The notes: a model not told the origin generated them from the letters alone. Numbered from the stretch's first letter, positions 25,732 through 35,603 are shown. The stretch is DNA of 64,000 nt from an uncultured Siphonobacter sp. (GCA_913775095.1 CAJYIW010000024.1:186001-250000); one strand, 5' to 3'. Translations and numbers: made by a program.

Positions 25732-27435
25732 ATGATTACTCCTTATAAAAAATACATTTCTGGACTACTGATTGCGAGCACCCTAGCTTTCGTAGGCTGT
25801 AAAAAAGAAGCTTTTGTAGAAATAAATACAGATCCGGAAGCTTTAACAGAGGTCCCTCCTGCCAATCAGTTTTTAAATGCGACGCTGAGTGTCCATAACC
25901 GAGATTTTGAGGCTTTCTACGATTACTACCAGCGGATTATGCCCTGGATGCAGTACTCTACGGCACTTACGGGCAATGGTCAGAACTTCACGCAGGTGTA
26001 CGACAACTTTGCGAACCGCTACAGTGGACTCTATAACGGCGTAGGAAATACACTGACCGATTTAGAAAGGTTGGTAGAGAAACTTCCCGCGGAAGAGCAG
26101 CCCCGGTATACTCACATGATTCGCATTGCTCGTATCCTAAAGGCTTATTATGCTTTTTACGTCAGTGATATTTACGGTAGTCTTCCTTATTCAGAAGCCT
26201 ATCAGGCTCGTTACGGCGGAACCCTGACTCCTAAGTATGATACCCAGCAAACCATCTTTGCTACGCTGGATACGGAGTTAAAAGAAGCCATTACGACTCT
26301 GAAAACGACCCAGACCTCCGCTCAGATTGGGTTGGGCAACCTGGATCAGTATTATCAGGGAGATACGCAAAAATGGGTAAAAGCGGCCAATGCTCTTCGC
26401 CTGAAAATTGCCATGCGGCTGGCTAAAGTAGATGCGGCCAAACTCAAGACGATTGCTCAGGAAGTATTAAGCTCTCCCGCTGCCGATCTCATGAGCAGTA
26501 ATGCCGATGGCTGGGTGTTTATTGCTCCCGCTGGTTTTGCCTCGGGTGGAAACTGGGATCCTACAGGACTGCGGGCCTCCAAACCCCTGGTCGATTTCAT
26601 GTGGGATACGCAGGATCCTCGTCTAGACGCTTTCTTTACTCCCAATAACTACACCCAGGCGAATATTAATCTCCTGATTGCGGATAAGCAGTTACCCGCT
26701 GGAAGTACCGAACCCGCCCGCCGTTATGTAGGTGGTTTCACCAGCCCCGATCAGTCGCAGCAGCTACAGAACGTTCGTCGTTTTTATACGCCTCGGATTC
26801 TGACTATTAACAACGTTCGTACAGCCATAGATACGCTGTCTAATATTCAGCCTCGTTTGTTCCAGGCTTCCTTTGCTGCGAATGGAACGGTAGGCGATGG
26901 CCGGAACTACTACCCAGTCATTACGTACGCTGATTTCTGCTTCATGCGGGCAGAACTGGCCGCTCAGGGCATTAGCTCCGAGACTGCGAAAACCTGGTAT
27001 GATTCTGGGGTGACGGCTTCGCTGGACTGGTATGACGTAGTGGCTCTGGGTACCAAAATGACGAACTACACGGCCATGACCAGTGCTGAGAAAGCGGCTT
27101 ATTTAGCTAATCCTAAAGTAGCGTTCTCGGCGGCCAAGGCGATGGATCTGATCGCTACGCAGGAGTACATTCACTTCATGCGTCAACCCAGTGAAGGCTG
27201 GGCAACGTGGAAACGTACGGGCTTCCCTAACGCCAGCTCTACGCTGGCTCTGCCTACGCTGGTTTCCAACGGAGCTACCCTGACCGTGCCTCGCCGGGCC
27301 CCGCTGGGCTTACCTGCTCCGACGGAACCCAACTACGCCAACCGGAAGGCTGCCTACGACGAAATGGCTAAATTGCCCGGCTTTGGCCGCGATACGCAGG
27401 ATGCTACGGGTCGCGTATGGTGGGATCGTCCGTAA
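25732..27435 (+). CDS. SusD/RagB family outer membrane lipoprotein (SusD-like_2 type)
   Basis: A 567-residue lipoprotein with lipobox ending FVGC (Cys 23), followed by KKEAFVEINTDPEALTEVPP, the usual start of the SusD-like_2 branch. TPR-like helices include a YYAFYVSDIYGSLPYSEAY segment typical of the family near residue 140. It is the surface cap that delivers ligand to the SusC barrel. A terminator about 50 bp after the stop separates it from the next gene. SusD proteins of this branch occur in sugar, peptide and other uptake loci, so they do not fix the ligand. Confidence 0.94.
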   Translation: MITPYKKYISGLLIASTLAFVGCKKEAFVEINTDPEALTEVPPANQFLNATLSVHNRDFEAFYDYYQRIMPWMQYSTALTGNGQNFTQVYDNFANRYSGLYNGVGNTLTDLERLVEKLPAEEQPRYTHMIRIARILKAYYAFYVSDIYGSLPYSEAYQARYGGTLTPKYDTQQTIFATLDTELKEAITTLKTTQTSAQIGLGNLDQYYQGDTQKWVKAANALRLKIAMRLAKVDAAKLKTIAQEVLSSPAADLMSSNADGWVFIAPAGFASGGNWDPTGLRASKPLVDFMWDTQDPRLDAFFTPNNYTQANINLLIADKQLPAGSTEPARRYVGGFTSPDQSQQLQNVRRFYTPRILTINNVRTAIDTLSNIQPRLFQASFAANGTVGDGRNYYPVITYADFCFMRAELAAQGISSETAKTWYDSGVTASLDWYDVVALGTKMTNYTAMTSAEKAAYLANPKVAFSAAKAMDLIATQEYIHFMRQPSEGWATWKRTGFPNASSTLALPTLVSNGATLTVPRRAPLGLPAPTEPNYANRKAAYDEMAKLPGFGRDTQDATGRVWWDRP

Positions 27436-27484
27436 GTTTAACGGTCTGCACTTCATGAAACCCGTTACTTTTTTGTAACTTGAT

Positions 27485-27521
27485 GCCAGCTCACCCACAT
27501 TCGGGTGAGTTGGCTTTTTTG
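27485..27521 (+). terminator. Terminator after susC/susD
   Basis: A 12-bp stem (GCCAGCTCACCC against GGGTGAGTTGGC, one G-T pair) is followed by TTTTTT. The next gene starts 9 bp later, so its promoter must overlap or it relies on read-through. Confidence 0.85.
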
Positions 27522-27529
27522 TATTTCTG

Positions 27530-28855
27530 ATGAAGAAGTTATATTGGTTCAGTTCCTTTTTTCTTTTCTGTATAATCCCGCTGGCCCGTGCCCAGAAACC
27601 TACTTTTTACCGGGATGTACAACCCCTGATTCACGCTCACTGCTCCAGTTGCCACCGCCCCGGCGAGGCCGCTCCGTTTTCGCTGATTTCGTACGAAGAC
27701 GTGAGCAAACGCTCCAGGTTTATTCGTAAAGTAGTCAGCAGCGGTTACATGCCCCCCTGGCGGGCCGATGACCATTACGTAGCCTTTGCCAATAAGCGTA
27801 GCCTGACTCCCGAACAAATCAAAACCCTGACCGACTGGATTGATCAGGACATGCCCAAAGGCAAAGTCAACCCGGAGGCCGAGGAGAAATTAACGAAACG
27901 CACGCAGGCCGGAACCGCCTACCACCGCGTGCCCGACCTGACCCTGAGCATGCCCAAACCCTTTCTCCAGAAAGGCGATGGCATTGAACGCTTCATGGTT
28001 TTTAAAATTCCCTTCGAAATGGCGGAAGCCCTGAACGTCGAAGCTCTGGAATTTACTTCTTCCAACAAGAAAATCATCCACCACGCCAACTTCGCTATTC
28101 ACCCGGTGGAAGATCAGTCCATCAGTCTGACCTCTACCATTGATCAGGTGGATCTGAACGGCAGCGACTCCTGGCACTATCAGGAATGGATGCCCTATAA
28201 GAAAAAAATGACGTATTACGGCGGCTGGATCCCCGGAGCTTCCGCCGAAGCCTACCCCAAAGACATGGGCTGGGTAATGCCCAAACGCGGCGTCGTGCTC
28301 CTGACCGTTCACTTTGCTCCTACCGGCAAGGACGAAGAATCCATTAGTGGGGTTAACTTCTTTTTCAAAAAGGAACCCATTCGACGTACCGTCAGCGTTA
28401 TCAGCCTGGGATCGGGCGGGATCGCCGAAAAAGAAATTAAGCCTCCGCTGTTTCTGTTTGGTGGCGATACCAAAACCTGTAGCCTGAAGGTAGCCTACCA
28501 GAACAAACCCATTACCCTGCTCTACGCCTGGCCGCATATGCACCAGATCGGGAAGGAATTCACAGCCTACGCCACGACACCCGGTGCCGACACCCTGAAG
28601 ATTGTTCACATTCCCGAATGGGATTTCCGCTGGCAGGAACTCTACCAGTATAAAAAGCCCGTTATCGTCCCTACGGGCTCGGTGGTGCACGTCATCGGGC
28701 ATTACGATAACACGGAAAATAACCCCCAGAATCCGAATAAGCCCCCCAAACTGGTTACCTCTGACGGTAACATGCGAAGCGACCAGGAAATGATGACGCT
28801 TATCCTGGTGTACATCACCTACGAACCCGGCGACGAAAATTTAAGTTTTGACTGA
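27530..28855 (+). CDS. Cytochrome c / copper monooxygenase-like secreted protein
   Basis: A 441-residue protein with a signal peptide (to about residue 22, PLARAQ). The first 110 residues form a small c-type haem domain: FYRDVQPLIHAHCSSCHRPG contains CxxCH and the WRADDHYVAFANKRSLT region follows, as in the DUF1588-like cytochromes of secreted oxidases. The rest (about 120-441) looks like the two-domain fold of ascorbate-dependent type II copper monooxygenases (PHM), with His-rich segments NKKIIHHANFAIHP and LLYAWPHMHQIGKEF as likely metal ligands. Substrate unknown. It lies 20 bp before the FG-GAP gene and probably starts a three-gene operon. Confidence 0.82.
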   Translation: MKKLYWFSSFFLFCIIPLARAQKPTFYRDVQPLIHAHCSSCHRPGEAAPFSLISYEDVSKRSRFIRKVVSSGYMPPWRADDHYVAFANKRSLTPEQIKTLTDWIDQDMPKGKVNPEAEEKLTKRTQAGTAYHRVPDLTLSMPKPFLQKGDGIERFMVFKIPFEMAEALNVEALEFTSSNKKIIHHANFAIHPVEDQSISLTSTIDQVDLNGSDSWHYQEWMPYKKKMTYYGGWIPGASAEAYPKDMGWVMPKRGVVLLTVHFAPTGKDEESISGVNFFFKKEPIRRTVSVISLGSGGIAEKEIKPPLFLFGGDTKTCSLKVAYQNKPITLLYAWPHMHQIGKEFTAYATTPGADTLKIVHIPEWDFRWQELYQYKKPVIVPTGSVVHVIGHYDNTENNPQNPNKPPKLVTSDGNMRSDQEMMTLILVYITYEPGDENLSFD

Positions 28856-28875
28856 CCCATTCCCCCCACCTGCTT

Positions 28876-31800
28876 ATGTCCAGACATTCCTGGGGATTTC
28901 TGTTTTTCATCATCAGCTTTATTCCCGTCTGGTGGGCGTTAACTCCCCCAGCTTTACCCCTTTTTACCAACATTCCTGCCTCTGAATCGGGTCTTACGTT
29001 TACCAATTTCATTCAGGAAACGGACTCCCTGCACATCTTCCGCTACGAATACCTCTACAATGGAAACGGAGTAGGCGTCGGCGATTTTGACGGAGATGGT
29101 AAACCCGATCTGTTTTTTTCGGGAAATACCGTGGCTCATCAACTGTACCTGAATCAGGGAAACTGGAAATTTAAAGATATAACCCGGCAGGCAGGAGTTC
29201 AGGGAAATGGCACCTGGGGAACGGGAGTTAGTATCGTGGATATCAACGCTGATGGAAAACTGGATATTTACGTCTGCCATTCCGGGAAGTTCGACGCGGC
29301 TCATCTGGTCAATGAATTGTTCATTAATGAAGGCATCGTTGACGGCGTTCTCCATTTCAGCGAACAGGCCAAAGCCTATGGCCTTGATTTACCCGGCACC
29401 CAAACCACGCAGGCCGCCTTCTTTGATTATGACCGAGACGGGGATCTCGATGTTTTTATCCTCAATCACTCCAACCATACCTTCAACCCCTTGCTCAATA
29501 CGCGTCAGCTCCGGGCTACGCCGGATATGCGGTACGGAAATCGCCTGCTTCGAAATGAGCGGGGTCAATTCAAGGATGTAACCCTGGCCGAAGGTATTCT
29601 GAATAACCCGATCAATTTTGGACTGGGCGTAGGAGTCAGTGACCTCAATAATGACGGCTGGCCCGACCTTTACACCACCAGCGATTACACGGAACAGGAT
29701 GGTCTCTACATCAACCAGCATAAAAACGGCACCCACACGGGTTTTAAAGAAAGCATCCGGTCCAGCATGGGGCACACGTCCAAGTTTTCGATGGGTTGCG
29801 ACATTGCCGATTTCAATAACGATACCTTACCCGACGTCGTTACGCTGGACATGCTTCCGGCGGACAACCACCGGCAGAAGATGCTCAAGGGAGCAGATGA
29901 ATACGATACCTATAAACTCCTGATTGATAGCGGATATGTTCGTCAGCAAATGCGGAACATGCTGCAACTCAACCAGGGAGCTGATCAGAACGGCATCCTG
30001 CATTTCAGCGAAATCGGGCAACTGGCGGGGGTTTCTGCTACCGACTGGAGCTGGTCGGCTTTACTCGCGGATTTTGACAACGACGGCTGGAAAGACCTCT
30101 TCGTTTCGAACGGTTACCTCCGGGATTTCACCGATCTGGATTTTATGAAATATACCGTTGCCGAAGCCAAACTGGCTCAGGCGGCCCGCGGGAACCTGAA
30201 CTTTCAGACGCTGGATCTCGTGAAACAAATGCCTTCGAATAAACTGGTTAGTTATGTCTATAAAAACAATCACGATCTGACCTTCAGCGATCAGTCCGCG
30301 GCCTGGGGGATTCAGACCCCTGCTGTGTCGGGAGCCAGTGCCTACGCTGATTTCGACGGCGACGGCGATCTGGATTTAGTCATCTGTCACCAGAACGAAC
30401 CCGTTTCCCTGTATCGAAACAACGCCGATCAGCAGCATCACCATTTTCTGAAAGTAAAACTCCTTGGGACGGAAGGTAACACCCAGGCTCTGGGAGCCCG
30501 AATCATCATCGAAACCGGAGCCGGACGGCAGTTGCAGACGGTTTACCCGGTTCGGGGGTATCAGGCTTCCGTTGAAACGACCGTGCATTTTGGATTGGGA
30601 AATACCTCTGCCATTGACCGATTAACCGTCTACTGGCCCAACGGTCAGCAAACCAGAGTAATCAGGCCTGACGTCGATCAGATGTTGGTTCTGGAGCAAC
30701 AGAAAGCTTCCATTGCCTCTCCGTCCCTGGCTCAGCCGCCTGTCTGGTTTCAGCCGCTTCGCATGGCGGAAGTCCTACCCTATAGGCACCGCGAAAACGA
30801 TTTTGTTGATTTCAAGGTCGAAGTACTCATTCCTTACCAGCTATCGCGACTGGGGCCAGCTTTGACCAAGGGCGATGTCAATGGCGATGGTCGGGAAGAT
30901 CTTTTTCTGGGTGGAGCCGTCGATCAGAGCGGGGAGCTCTGGATACAGCTGGCGAACGGTAATTTCAGCCGCTCCGGTTCTCAGCCCTGGCGAGCCGACG
31001 CCGGAAGCGAGGACGTAAACGCCCGTTTTTTTGACGTTGACGGGGATGGCGATCTGGATTTGTACCTCGTGAGCGGAGGCAATGAATACGAAGCGGGTTC
31101 ACCCGAATACCAGGATCGCTTGTATCTCAACAACGGCCAGGGACAATTTGAGAAAGCTCCCAAAGATGCCCTGCCAGTCATGCGGGACAGCAAGATGGCC
31201 CTGGCCATCGCGGATCTGGACGGAGACGGCGATCTGGACCTTTTTGTGGGAGGACGCGGCAAAGCGGGTAGTTTTCCCCTCCCTTCACTGAGTTACATCC
31301 TTCGAAATGACTCCCGCCCGGGCGGGCTCGTTCGATTTACCGACGTAACGGAAGCCTGGTGTCCTGAGCTTCGAAAAGCGGGTATGATCCAGTCGGCAGT
31401 GTGGGCGGATGTCAACGGAGATCAGAAACCAGATTTGGTGTTGGCGGGCGACTGGATGCCAATATCCGTGTTTATTCATACCGGAAAAAATTTACAAAAT
31501 CAAACCCAGAACCGGGGTCTGGCTCAGACGAAGGGTTTGTGGGCCAGTCTACAGGCCGCTGACATCGACGGGGACGGGGACCTGGATCTTGTGGCAGGAA
31601 ATGCCGGACATAACAACCCGTTTCGCCCCAGCCTGCAGGAACCCATGCGGATCGTAGCCGGAGACATTGATGGCGACGGCATTATTGATCCGGTCTGGAC
31701 CTATTACGTGCAGGGAAAATCGTATCCGGCGGCCTCAAGAGATGAATTGCTGGATCAGGTCGTGCCGCTTCGAAAAAAATTCACCCGTTACCATCAGTAC

Positions 31801-32235
31801 GCCGACGCCACGGTAGAAAACATCTTTCCCAAAAAAGCCCTGGAGTCGGCCCTTACCGTTGAAGCCTGCGAACTGGCCTCGGGCGTTTTCATCAACGAAA
31901 AAGGGACGTTCCGTTTTCAGCCTTTTCCAACGGAAGCTCAGTTTTCCCGGGTTAGCACCCTACTGCTGGACGACTGGACGGGTGACGGCAAAACCGACCT
32001 TCTTCTGGCCGGAAACTTCGCTCCCTATCGGGTTCAGCATGGCCCCTGCGACGCCAGTTATGGGCTTATTCTGGCCGGAGACGGAAAGGGTAATTTTCAA
32101 TACCTCCCTCCACGCCAATCCGGTTTATGGCTGGGCGGCGATGTTCGTCAGGGCCTTTCCGTATCCACTGCCGCTGGCAAAAAACGACTCTATTTTACGG
32201 TTAATGACGGCTCTCTGCTGGGTTATGAACGATGA
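28876..32235 (+). CDS. FG-GAP/VCBS repeat protein with ASPIC/UnbV domain
   Basis: A 1119-residue secreted protein with many calcium-binding-like FG-GAP/VCBS repeats, seen as DFDGDGKPDLFF, DINADGKLDIYV, DYDRDGDLDVFI, DLNNDGWPDLYT, DFDNDGWKDLFV, DVDGDGDLDLYL and so on, forming beta-propellers. An ASPIC/UnbV segment (GLGNTSAIDRLTVYWPNGQQ) lies near residue 575 and divides two propeller regions. The N-terminal hydrophobic stretch is a signal. It probably acts outside the cell or at its surface. The last 4 bp overlap the next gene (ATGA), so the two are coupled; the pairing with a haloperoxidase-type gene is common in this group of bacteria. Confidence 0.9.
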   Translation: MSRHSWGFLFFIISFIPVWWALTPPALPLFTNIPASESGLTFTNFIQETDSLHIFRYEYLYNGNGVGVGDFDGDGKPDLFFSGNTVAHQLYLNQGNWKFKDITRQAGVQGNGTWGTGVSIVDINADGKLDIYVCHSGKFDAAHLVNELFINEGIVDGVLHFSEQAKAYGLDLPGTQTTQAAFFDYDRDGDLDVFILNHSNHTFNPLLNTRQLRATPDMRYGNRLLRNERGQFKDVTLAEGILNNPINFGLGVGVSDLNNDGWPDLYTTSDYTEQDGLYINQHKNGTHTGFKESIRSSMGHTSKFSMGCDIADFNNDTLPDVVTLDMLPADNHRQKMLKGADEYDTYKLLIDSGYVRQQMRNMLQLNQGADQNGILHFSEIGQLAGVSATDWSWSALLADFDNDGWKDLFVSNGYLRDFTDLDFMKYTVAEAKLAQAARGNLNFQTLDLVKQMPSNKLVSYVYKNNHDLTFSDQSAAWGIQTPAVSGASAYADFDGDGDLDLVICHQNEPVSLYRNNADQQHHHFLKVKLLGTEGNTQALGARIIIETGAGRQLQTVYPVRGYQASVETTVHFGLGNTSAIDRLTVYWPNGQQTRVIRPDVDQMLVLEQQKASIASPSLAQPPVWFQPLRMAEVLPYRHRENDFVDFKVEVLIPYQLSRLGPALTKGDVNGDGREDLFLGGAVDQSGELWIQLANGNFSRSGSQPWRADAGSEDVNARFFDVDGDGDLDLYLVSGGNEYEAGSPEYQDRLYLNNGQGQFEKAPKDALPVMRDSKMALAIADLDGDGDLDLFVGGRGKAGSFPLPSLSYILRNDSRPGGLVRFTDVTEAWCPELRKAGMIQSAVWADVNGDQKPDLVLAGDWMPISVFIHTGKNLQNQTQNRGLAQTKGLWASLQAADIDGDGDLDLVAGNAGHNNPFRPSLQEPMRIVAGDIDGDGIIDPVWTYYVQGKSYPAASRDELLDQVVPLRKKFTRYHQYADATVENIFPKKALESALTVEACELASGVFINEKGTFRFQPFPTEAQFSRVSTLLLDDWTGDGKTDLLLAGNFAPYRVQHGPCDASYGLILAGDGKGNFQYLPPRQSGLWLGGDVRQGLSVSTAAGKKRLYFTVNDGSLLGYER

Positions 32236-33557
32236 AAAAAGTTCTTTTAATACTTTCCTTCTTAGTATACGTTCCATTGTCGGGTAGCGGTAAAACGTCT
32301 GATGAAGTTTTTGAACGATTATTGTTTCATCGGGCTCAGGAGGCTCTGACGCGTATCATCGTGGGAGACATTTTTTCGCCACCCGTTGCCTCCCGAATCT
32401 ACGTCTATGCTCACGTTTCGGCCTACGAAACGCTCCTGCTCTTTCGGCCGGGAACGTACCAATCGCTGGCCGGGCAACTTCGCGATCTGCCCCCTTCTCC
32501 CCTAGTAGCCACCTTAGGGGCCAAGCCAGGACTGGCGGCTACGGAAGCCCTGTTAACCGTCGGCAGAAGTCTGGTTTTTTCGGAACAACTGCTGGATGAA
32601 GAAGCCCGGAGTCTGTGGGATCAGGCTCGTCAGCAGGGCTATAGTACAACAGCGATTGAACAATCCAGAAAGGTAGGACAGCAGATGGCTACACACATCA
32701 TGAGCTGGGCCGCTACCGATCAGTACAAACAAACCCGTTCCCTTCGTCGCTACACGCCCTTAAAAAAGGAAGGCTCCTGGCTTCCTACGCCTCCCGGATA
32801 CATGGCCGCCGTGGAACCCTACTGGGGTCGCATCCGTACGCTGACCCTTGATTCTTCCGCCCAGTTTCAGTTATCGGCTCCACCCGCCTACAGCATTCAG
32901 CCGGGCAGTGCCTTTTACAAATCAGCGAAAGAGGTACTGGAAGCCGGAACGAAACTAACCGACGAACAACGCCTCATTGCCAACTACTGGGACTGTAATC
33001 CCTTCTTTCTGCACACGCAGGGGCATATGAATTTCGGCAGCAAAAAATTGTCACCTAATGGTCACTGGATGTCCATTGTGGGGCAGGTAGCCCGGCAGAC
33101 GCACGCCAGTATTTATAAAACCAGTGCCGCCTACGTGCTCTCGGCCATTGCCATGTTTGATGGTTTCATTAGTTGCTGGAAAGACAAATATACCTTTAAT
33201 GTCATTCGACCCGAGACATACATCAATGCTCACATGACGGAAAGCTGGAAGCCCATCCTACAGACGCCTCCTTTTCCTGAGTACCCCAGCGGTCACAGCG
33301 TCATTTCTTCCGCGGCAGCCGTCGTGTTAACCGATTTTTTCGGTAAAAACGTCGCTTTTACGGATAGTACGGAAATTCCATATGGCTTGCCTCCCCGAAA
33401 ATTCACGTCCTTTCATCAGGCCGCCGAAGAAGCCGCCATCAGCCGCCTGTACGGAGGCATTCATTACCGAGAGGCTATCGAAAACGGACAAAAACAGGGA
33501 CTAGCCGTCGGCGAGCAGGTATTAGCTAAAGTGCGGGTCAGGAAAGCCGGAAAATAA
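32232..33557 (+). CDS. Vanadium-dependent haloperoxidase / PAP2 superfamily enzyme
   Basis: A 441-residue protein with a signal peptide (MKKVLLILSFLVYVPLSGSG). It carries the three parts of the vanadate/phosphate site: KYTFNVIRP (K-x6-RP, near residue 318), YPSGHS (PSGH, near 355) and SRLYGGIH (SR-x5-H, near 410). The Asp usual three residues after the last His is Ala here (HYREA). The same site serves haloperoxidases and acid phosphatases, so the reaction is not certain. Its start overlaps the FG-GAP gene stop, so they are translated together. Confidence 0.88.
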   Translation: MKKVLLILSFLVYVPLSGSGKTSDEVFERLLFHRAQEALTRIIVGDIFSPPVASRIYVYAHVSAYETLLLFRPGTYQSLAGQLRDLPPSPLVATLGAKPGLAATEALLTVGRSLVFSEQLLDEEARSLWDQARQQGYSTTAIEQSRKVGQQMATHIMSWAATDQYKQTRSLRRYTPLKKEGSWLPTPPGYMAAVEPYWGRIRTLTLDSSAQFQLSAPPAYSIQPGSAFYKSAKEVLEAGTKLTDEQRLIANYWDCNPFFLHTQGHMNFGSKKLSPNGHWMSIVGQVARQTHASIYKTSAAYVLSAIAMFDGFISCWKDKYTFNVIRPETYINAHMTESWKPILQTPPFPEYPSGHSVISSAAAVVLTDFFGKNVAFTDSTEIPYGLPPRKFTSFHQAAEEAAISRLYGGIHYREAIENGQKQGLAVGEQVLAKVRVRKAGK

Positions 33558-33575
33558 AACGTACCGAAGAATATC

Positions 33576-33583
33576 TATTTTTG
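33576..33583 (+). promoter_or_regulatory. Possible -7 box of the TRIC-like channel gene
   Basis: TATTTTTG fits the Bacteroidota -7 consensus TAnnTTTG and would start transcription about 15 nt before the ATG. No good -33 element is seen. Confidence 0.4.
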
Positions 33584-33603
33584 CCCGAATCTATTCATTA
33601 CTT

Positions 33604-34212
33604 ATGCTGGAATATAGCTGGCTGCTGGACTGGGGCGGAACCATTTCCTTCGCCGTTTCCGGGGCGTTTGCGGCCATGCAACGCCGCCTGGACCCCTTCG
33701 GAGTCTTAATCTTGGCCTTCGTAACCGCCGTAGGGGGCGGCACCGTTCGGGATGTGTTGTTAGGTAATACGCCCGTATCCTGGATGCGAACGCCGACCAC
33801 CCCATTATTAATTCTTGTGGCCGCTCTGGTATCGATGTTTCTGCGTCGGGGTACCGAACGTTTACAGAAACCCCTGCTCCTTTTCGACTCCCTGGGCCTG
33901 GGCTTTTTTACGATTGTGGGGATCGAACAGGCCAGTCGTTATGGCCTGTCGCCGGGCATTTGCGTGGCTTTGGGCGTCATTACGGGCTGCTTCGGGGGTG
34001 TCATTCGGGATATTCTTCTGAATGATATTCCCATTGTTTTCCATAAGGAAATCTACGCAACGGCCAGTATCATCGGCGGTGGTTTGTATTACCTGATGCT
34101 GGAATTACCCGTAGCGGCTCCCTGGGCCAAAGGTCTGGCGATTGGATTTATTTTTGTCTTTCGCTTACTCGTCGTCAGATACCAGTGGGCTTTGCCCCGG
34201 TTTTACGAGTAA
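33604..34212 (+). CDS. TRIC-type cation channel family protein (UPF0126/YadS-like)
   Basis: A 202-residue integral membrane protein with about seven hydrophobic helices arranged as two similar halves. Each half carries a glycine-rich loop with a conserved Arg-Asp: TAVGGGTVRDVLLGNTPVSW (near residue 40) and GCFGGVIRDILLNDIPIVF (near 125). This repeat is the hallmark of bacterial trimeric intracellular cation channels, once named UPF0126. It likely conducts K+ or another small cation across the inner membrane, and appears to be transcribed on its own. A palindrome separates it from the convergent histidine kinase gene. Confidence 0.92.
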   Translation: MLEYSWLLDWGGTISFAVSGAFAAMQRRLDPFGVLILAFVTAVGGGTVRDVLLGNTPVSWMRTPTTPLLILVAALVSMFLRRGTERLQKPLLLFDSLGLGFFTIVGIEQASRYGLSPGICVALGVITGCFGGVIRDILLNDIPIVFHKEIYATASIIGGGLYYLMLELPVAAPWAKGLAIGFIFVFRLLVVRYQWALPRFYE

Positions 34213-34223
34213 TCCAAATCCTG

Positions 34224-34254
34224 ACTTCCCGAAATTTCGAAACTTTCGGGAAGT
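34224..34254. terminator. Palindrome between convergent genes, terminator-like
   Basis: Arms ACTTCCCGAAA and TTTCGGGAAGT form an 11-bp perfect stem between the ends of the TRIC gene and the histidine kinase gene. No long T run follows on either side. The same CCCGAAA/TTTCGGG core recurs at 52603-52635. Confidence 0.55.
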
Positions 34255-34265
34255 TGCAAGAGGTA

Positions 34266-35603
34266 TTAAAACCGCAACGTAAACGCTGTTTTCACGCCCG
34301 GCTCGGATTCCACCCGCAGAATGCCCCTATGTTGCAGCATAATCTGTCGGGAGAGGCTGAGTCCGATGCCCGAGCCCCCCTGCTTGGTCGAAAAAAACGG
34401 AACGAAAATCTTATCCATGGCCTCAGGAATAATTCCCTTGCCATTGTCAACGACGTGGATAGATACCCGCTGACTTTTATCGAGTTCGCCTATTAACTCC
34501 AGCCGGGCGTTCGGCATACCTTCCATAGCCTGAATGGCATTCTTAACAAGATTAATCAGCACAAACTCAATCAACTGAGGATCAGCAGTTACCTCAAGCG
34601 TTTCAGGTTCTACCCGCACGCTCAATTCAATGCCTTTTTCGGCAACCTCCCCCCGGTATAAGCTCCCCAAATTCTGGAGAACCGTACCGATGGAAACCAT
34701 TTTAAAATCGGGTTTTGGTAGTCTCGAAAAGCGGCGGTAAGCATCGATCAGTTGCATCAAACTCTGACTTCGCCGCTCCATCACCGCCAGCGAATCCATC
34801 AAATCGCCGTAGGTTTCTTCGGTTAATCGCTGGTCATTCTCCCACTCCGCTTCGAGTAAGCCTTTCAGGGAACCCGAAAGCGAATGGATGGGGGTGATGG
34901 AATTGACAATTTCGTGGGTTAATACCCGCGTCAGGTTTCGCCAGGAATCAAATTCCTGATTTTGCAACTCCGACTGAATGTCTTTCAGTGACACCAGTTT
35001 CAGTTTCTGATCTTTCCGAACGAACTCCGTTACGGCATAGGCCACGGTGCGTTCCTCGCCCGTCAGGTCAATTCTTAGCAGGCCGGTATCGCCGGAAGAG
35101 GCCGTTTCCAGGGCTTCCACCAGAGCGGGAACATCCGCCTTTAAATCCTTGATGTTTCGAATGACTACCTGATTCAGCAATCGTTTGGTAGCGGTATTGA
35201 CCGTCTCGACGTGGCCATCCTTTCCAAATACGATTAGTCCAACACTCAGGTGCTGAACGATAGTTTCGAGGTAGCGAACGAGTTCTTCTTTCTCCGTGCG
35301 GTTTTTTCGGTAAGAGTCAATTACCTCTTTGACCAGAAAGTCGTACTCGGGCGATCCGCCAAGGTAACGGGTCGTGTAGGACCGGGTAAAGTCCGCGTAC
35401 CGAATGGCTTCAAACAAATCCATGACCCGCCGATTGGCCTTTTTAACGTAAGAGACCAGATCAAAACTCAGATAAAAAATAACCAGAATCAGAACCCCTT
35501 TCGTGACAATCAGGCGGGAGTTAAACCAGAGGTATGCCAGTAATAAACTAACCAGCACTAAAATGAGAATACGTAGGTAAATCTGAGCTGAAAAATTCCT
35601 CAT
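34266..35603 (-). CDS. Sensor histidine kinase (NtrY-like)
   Basis: A 445-residue inner-membrane kinase. Two adjacent transmembrane helices (about 8-27 and 33-52, ILILVLVSLLLAYLW and GVLILVIFYLSFDLV) leave almost no periplasmic loop, so the signal is probably sensed in the membrane or cytoplasm. A PAS-like domain (about 110-195) precedes the phosphorylated His in LTHEIVNSITPIH, the N box (NLVKNAIQAM), G1 (DNGKGI) and G2 (GGSGIGLSLS). Its partner is the NtrC-type regulator one gene upstream on the same strand. A TTG 36 bp up is in frame, but the ATG at 35603 starts closer to the first helix and was chosen. Confidence 0.92.
   Translation of the reverse strand: MRNFSAQIYLRILILVLVSLLLAYLWFNSRLIVTKGVLILVIFYLSFDLVSYVKKANRRVMDLFEAIRYADFTRSYTTRYLGGSPEYDFLVKEVIDSYRKNRTEKEELVRYLETIVQHLSVGLIVFGKDGHVETVNTATKRLLNQVVIRNIKDLKADVPALVEALETASSGDTGLLRIDLTGEERTVAYAVTEFVRKDQKLKLVSLKDIQSELQNQEFDSWRNLTRVLTHEIVNSITPIHSLSGSLKGLLEAEWENDQRLTEETYGDLMDSLAVMERRSQSLMQLIDAYRRFSRLPKPDFKMVSIGTVLQNLGSLYRGEVAEKGIELSVRVEPETLEVTADPQLIEFVLINLVKNAIQAMEGMPNARLELIGELDKSQRVSIHVVDNGKGIIPEAMDKIFVPFFSTKQGGSGIGLSLSRQIMLQHRGILRVESEPGVKTAFTLRF

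Noticed and set aside
27890-28702. 270-residue minus-strand open frame
   Set aside because: It lies wholly inside the cytochrome/monooxygenase-like gene and has no recognisable domain or signal; it is an antisense shadow.
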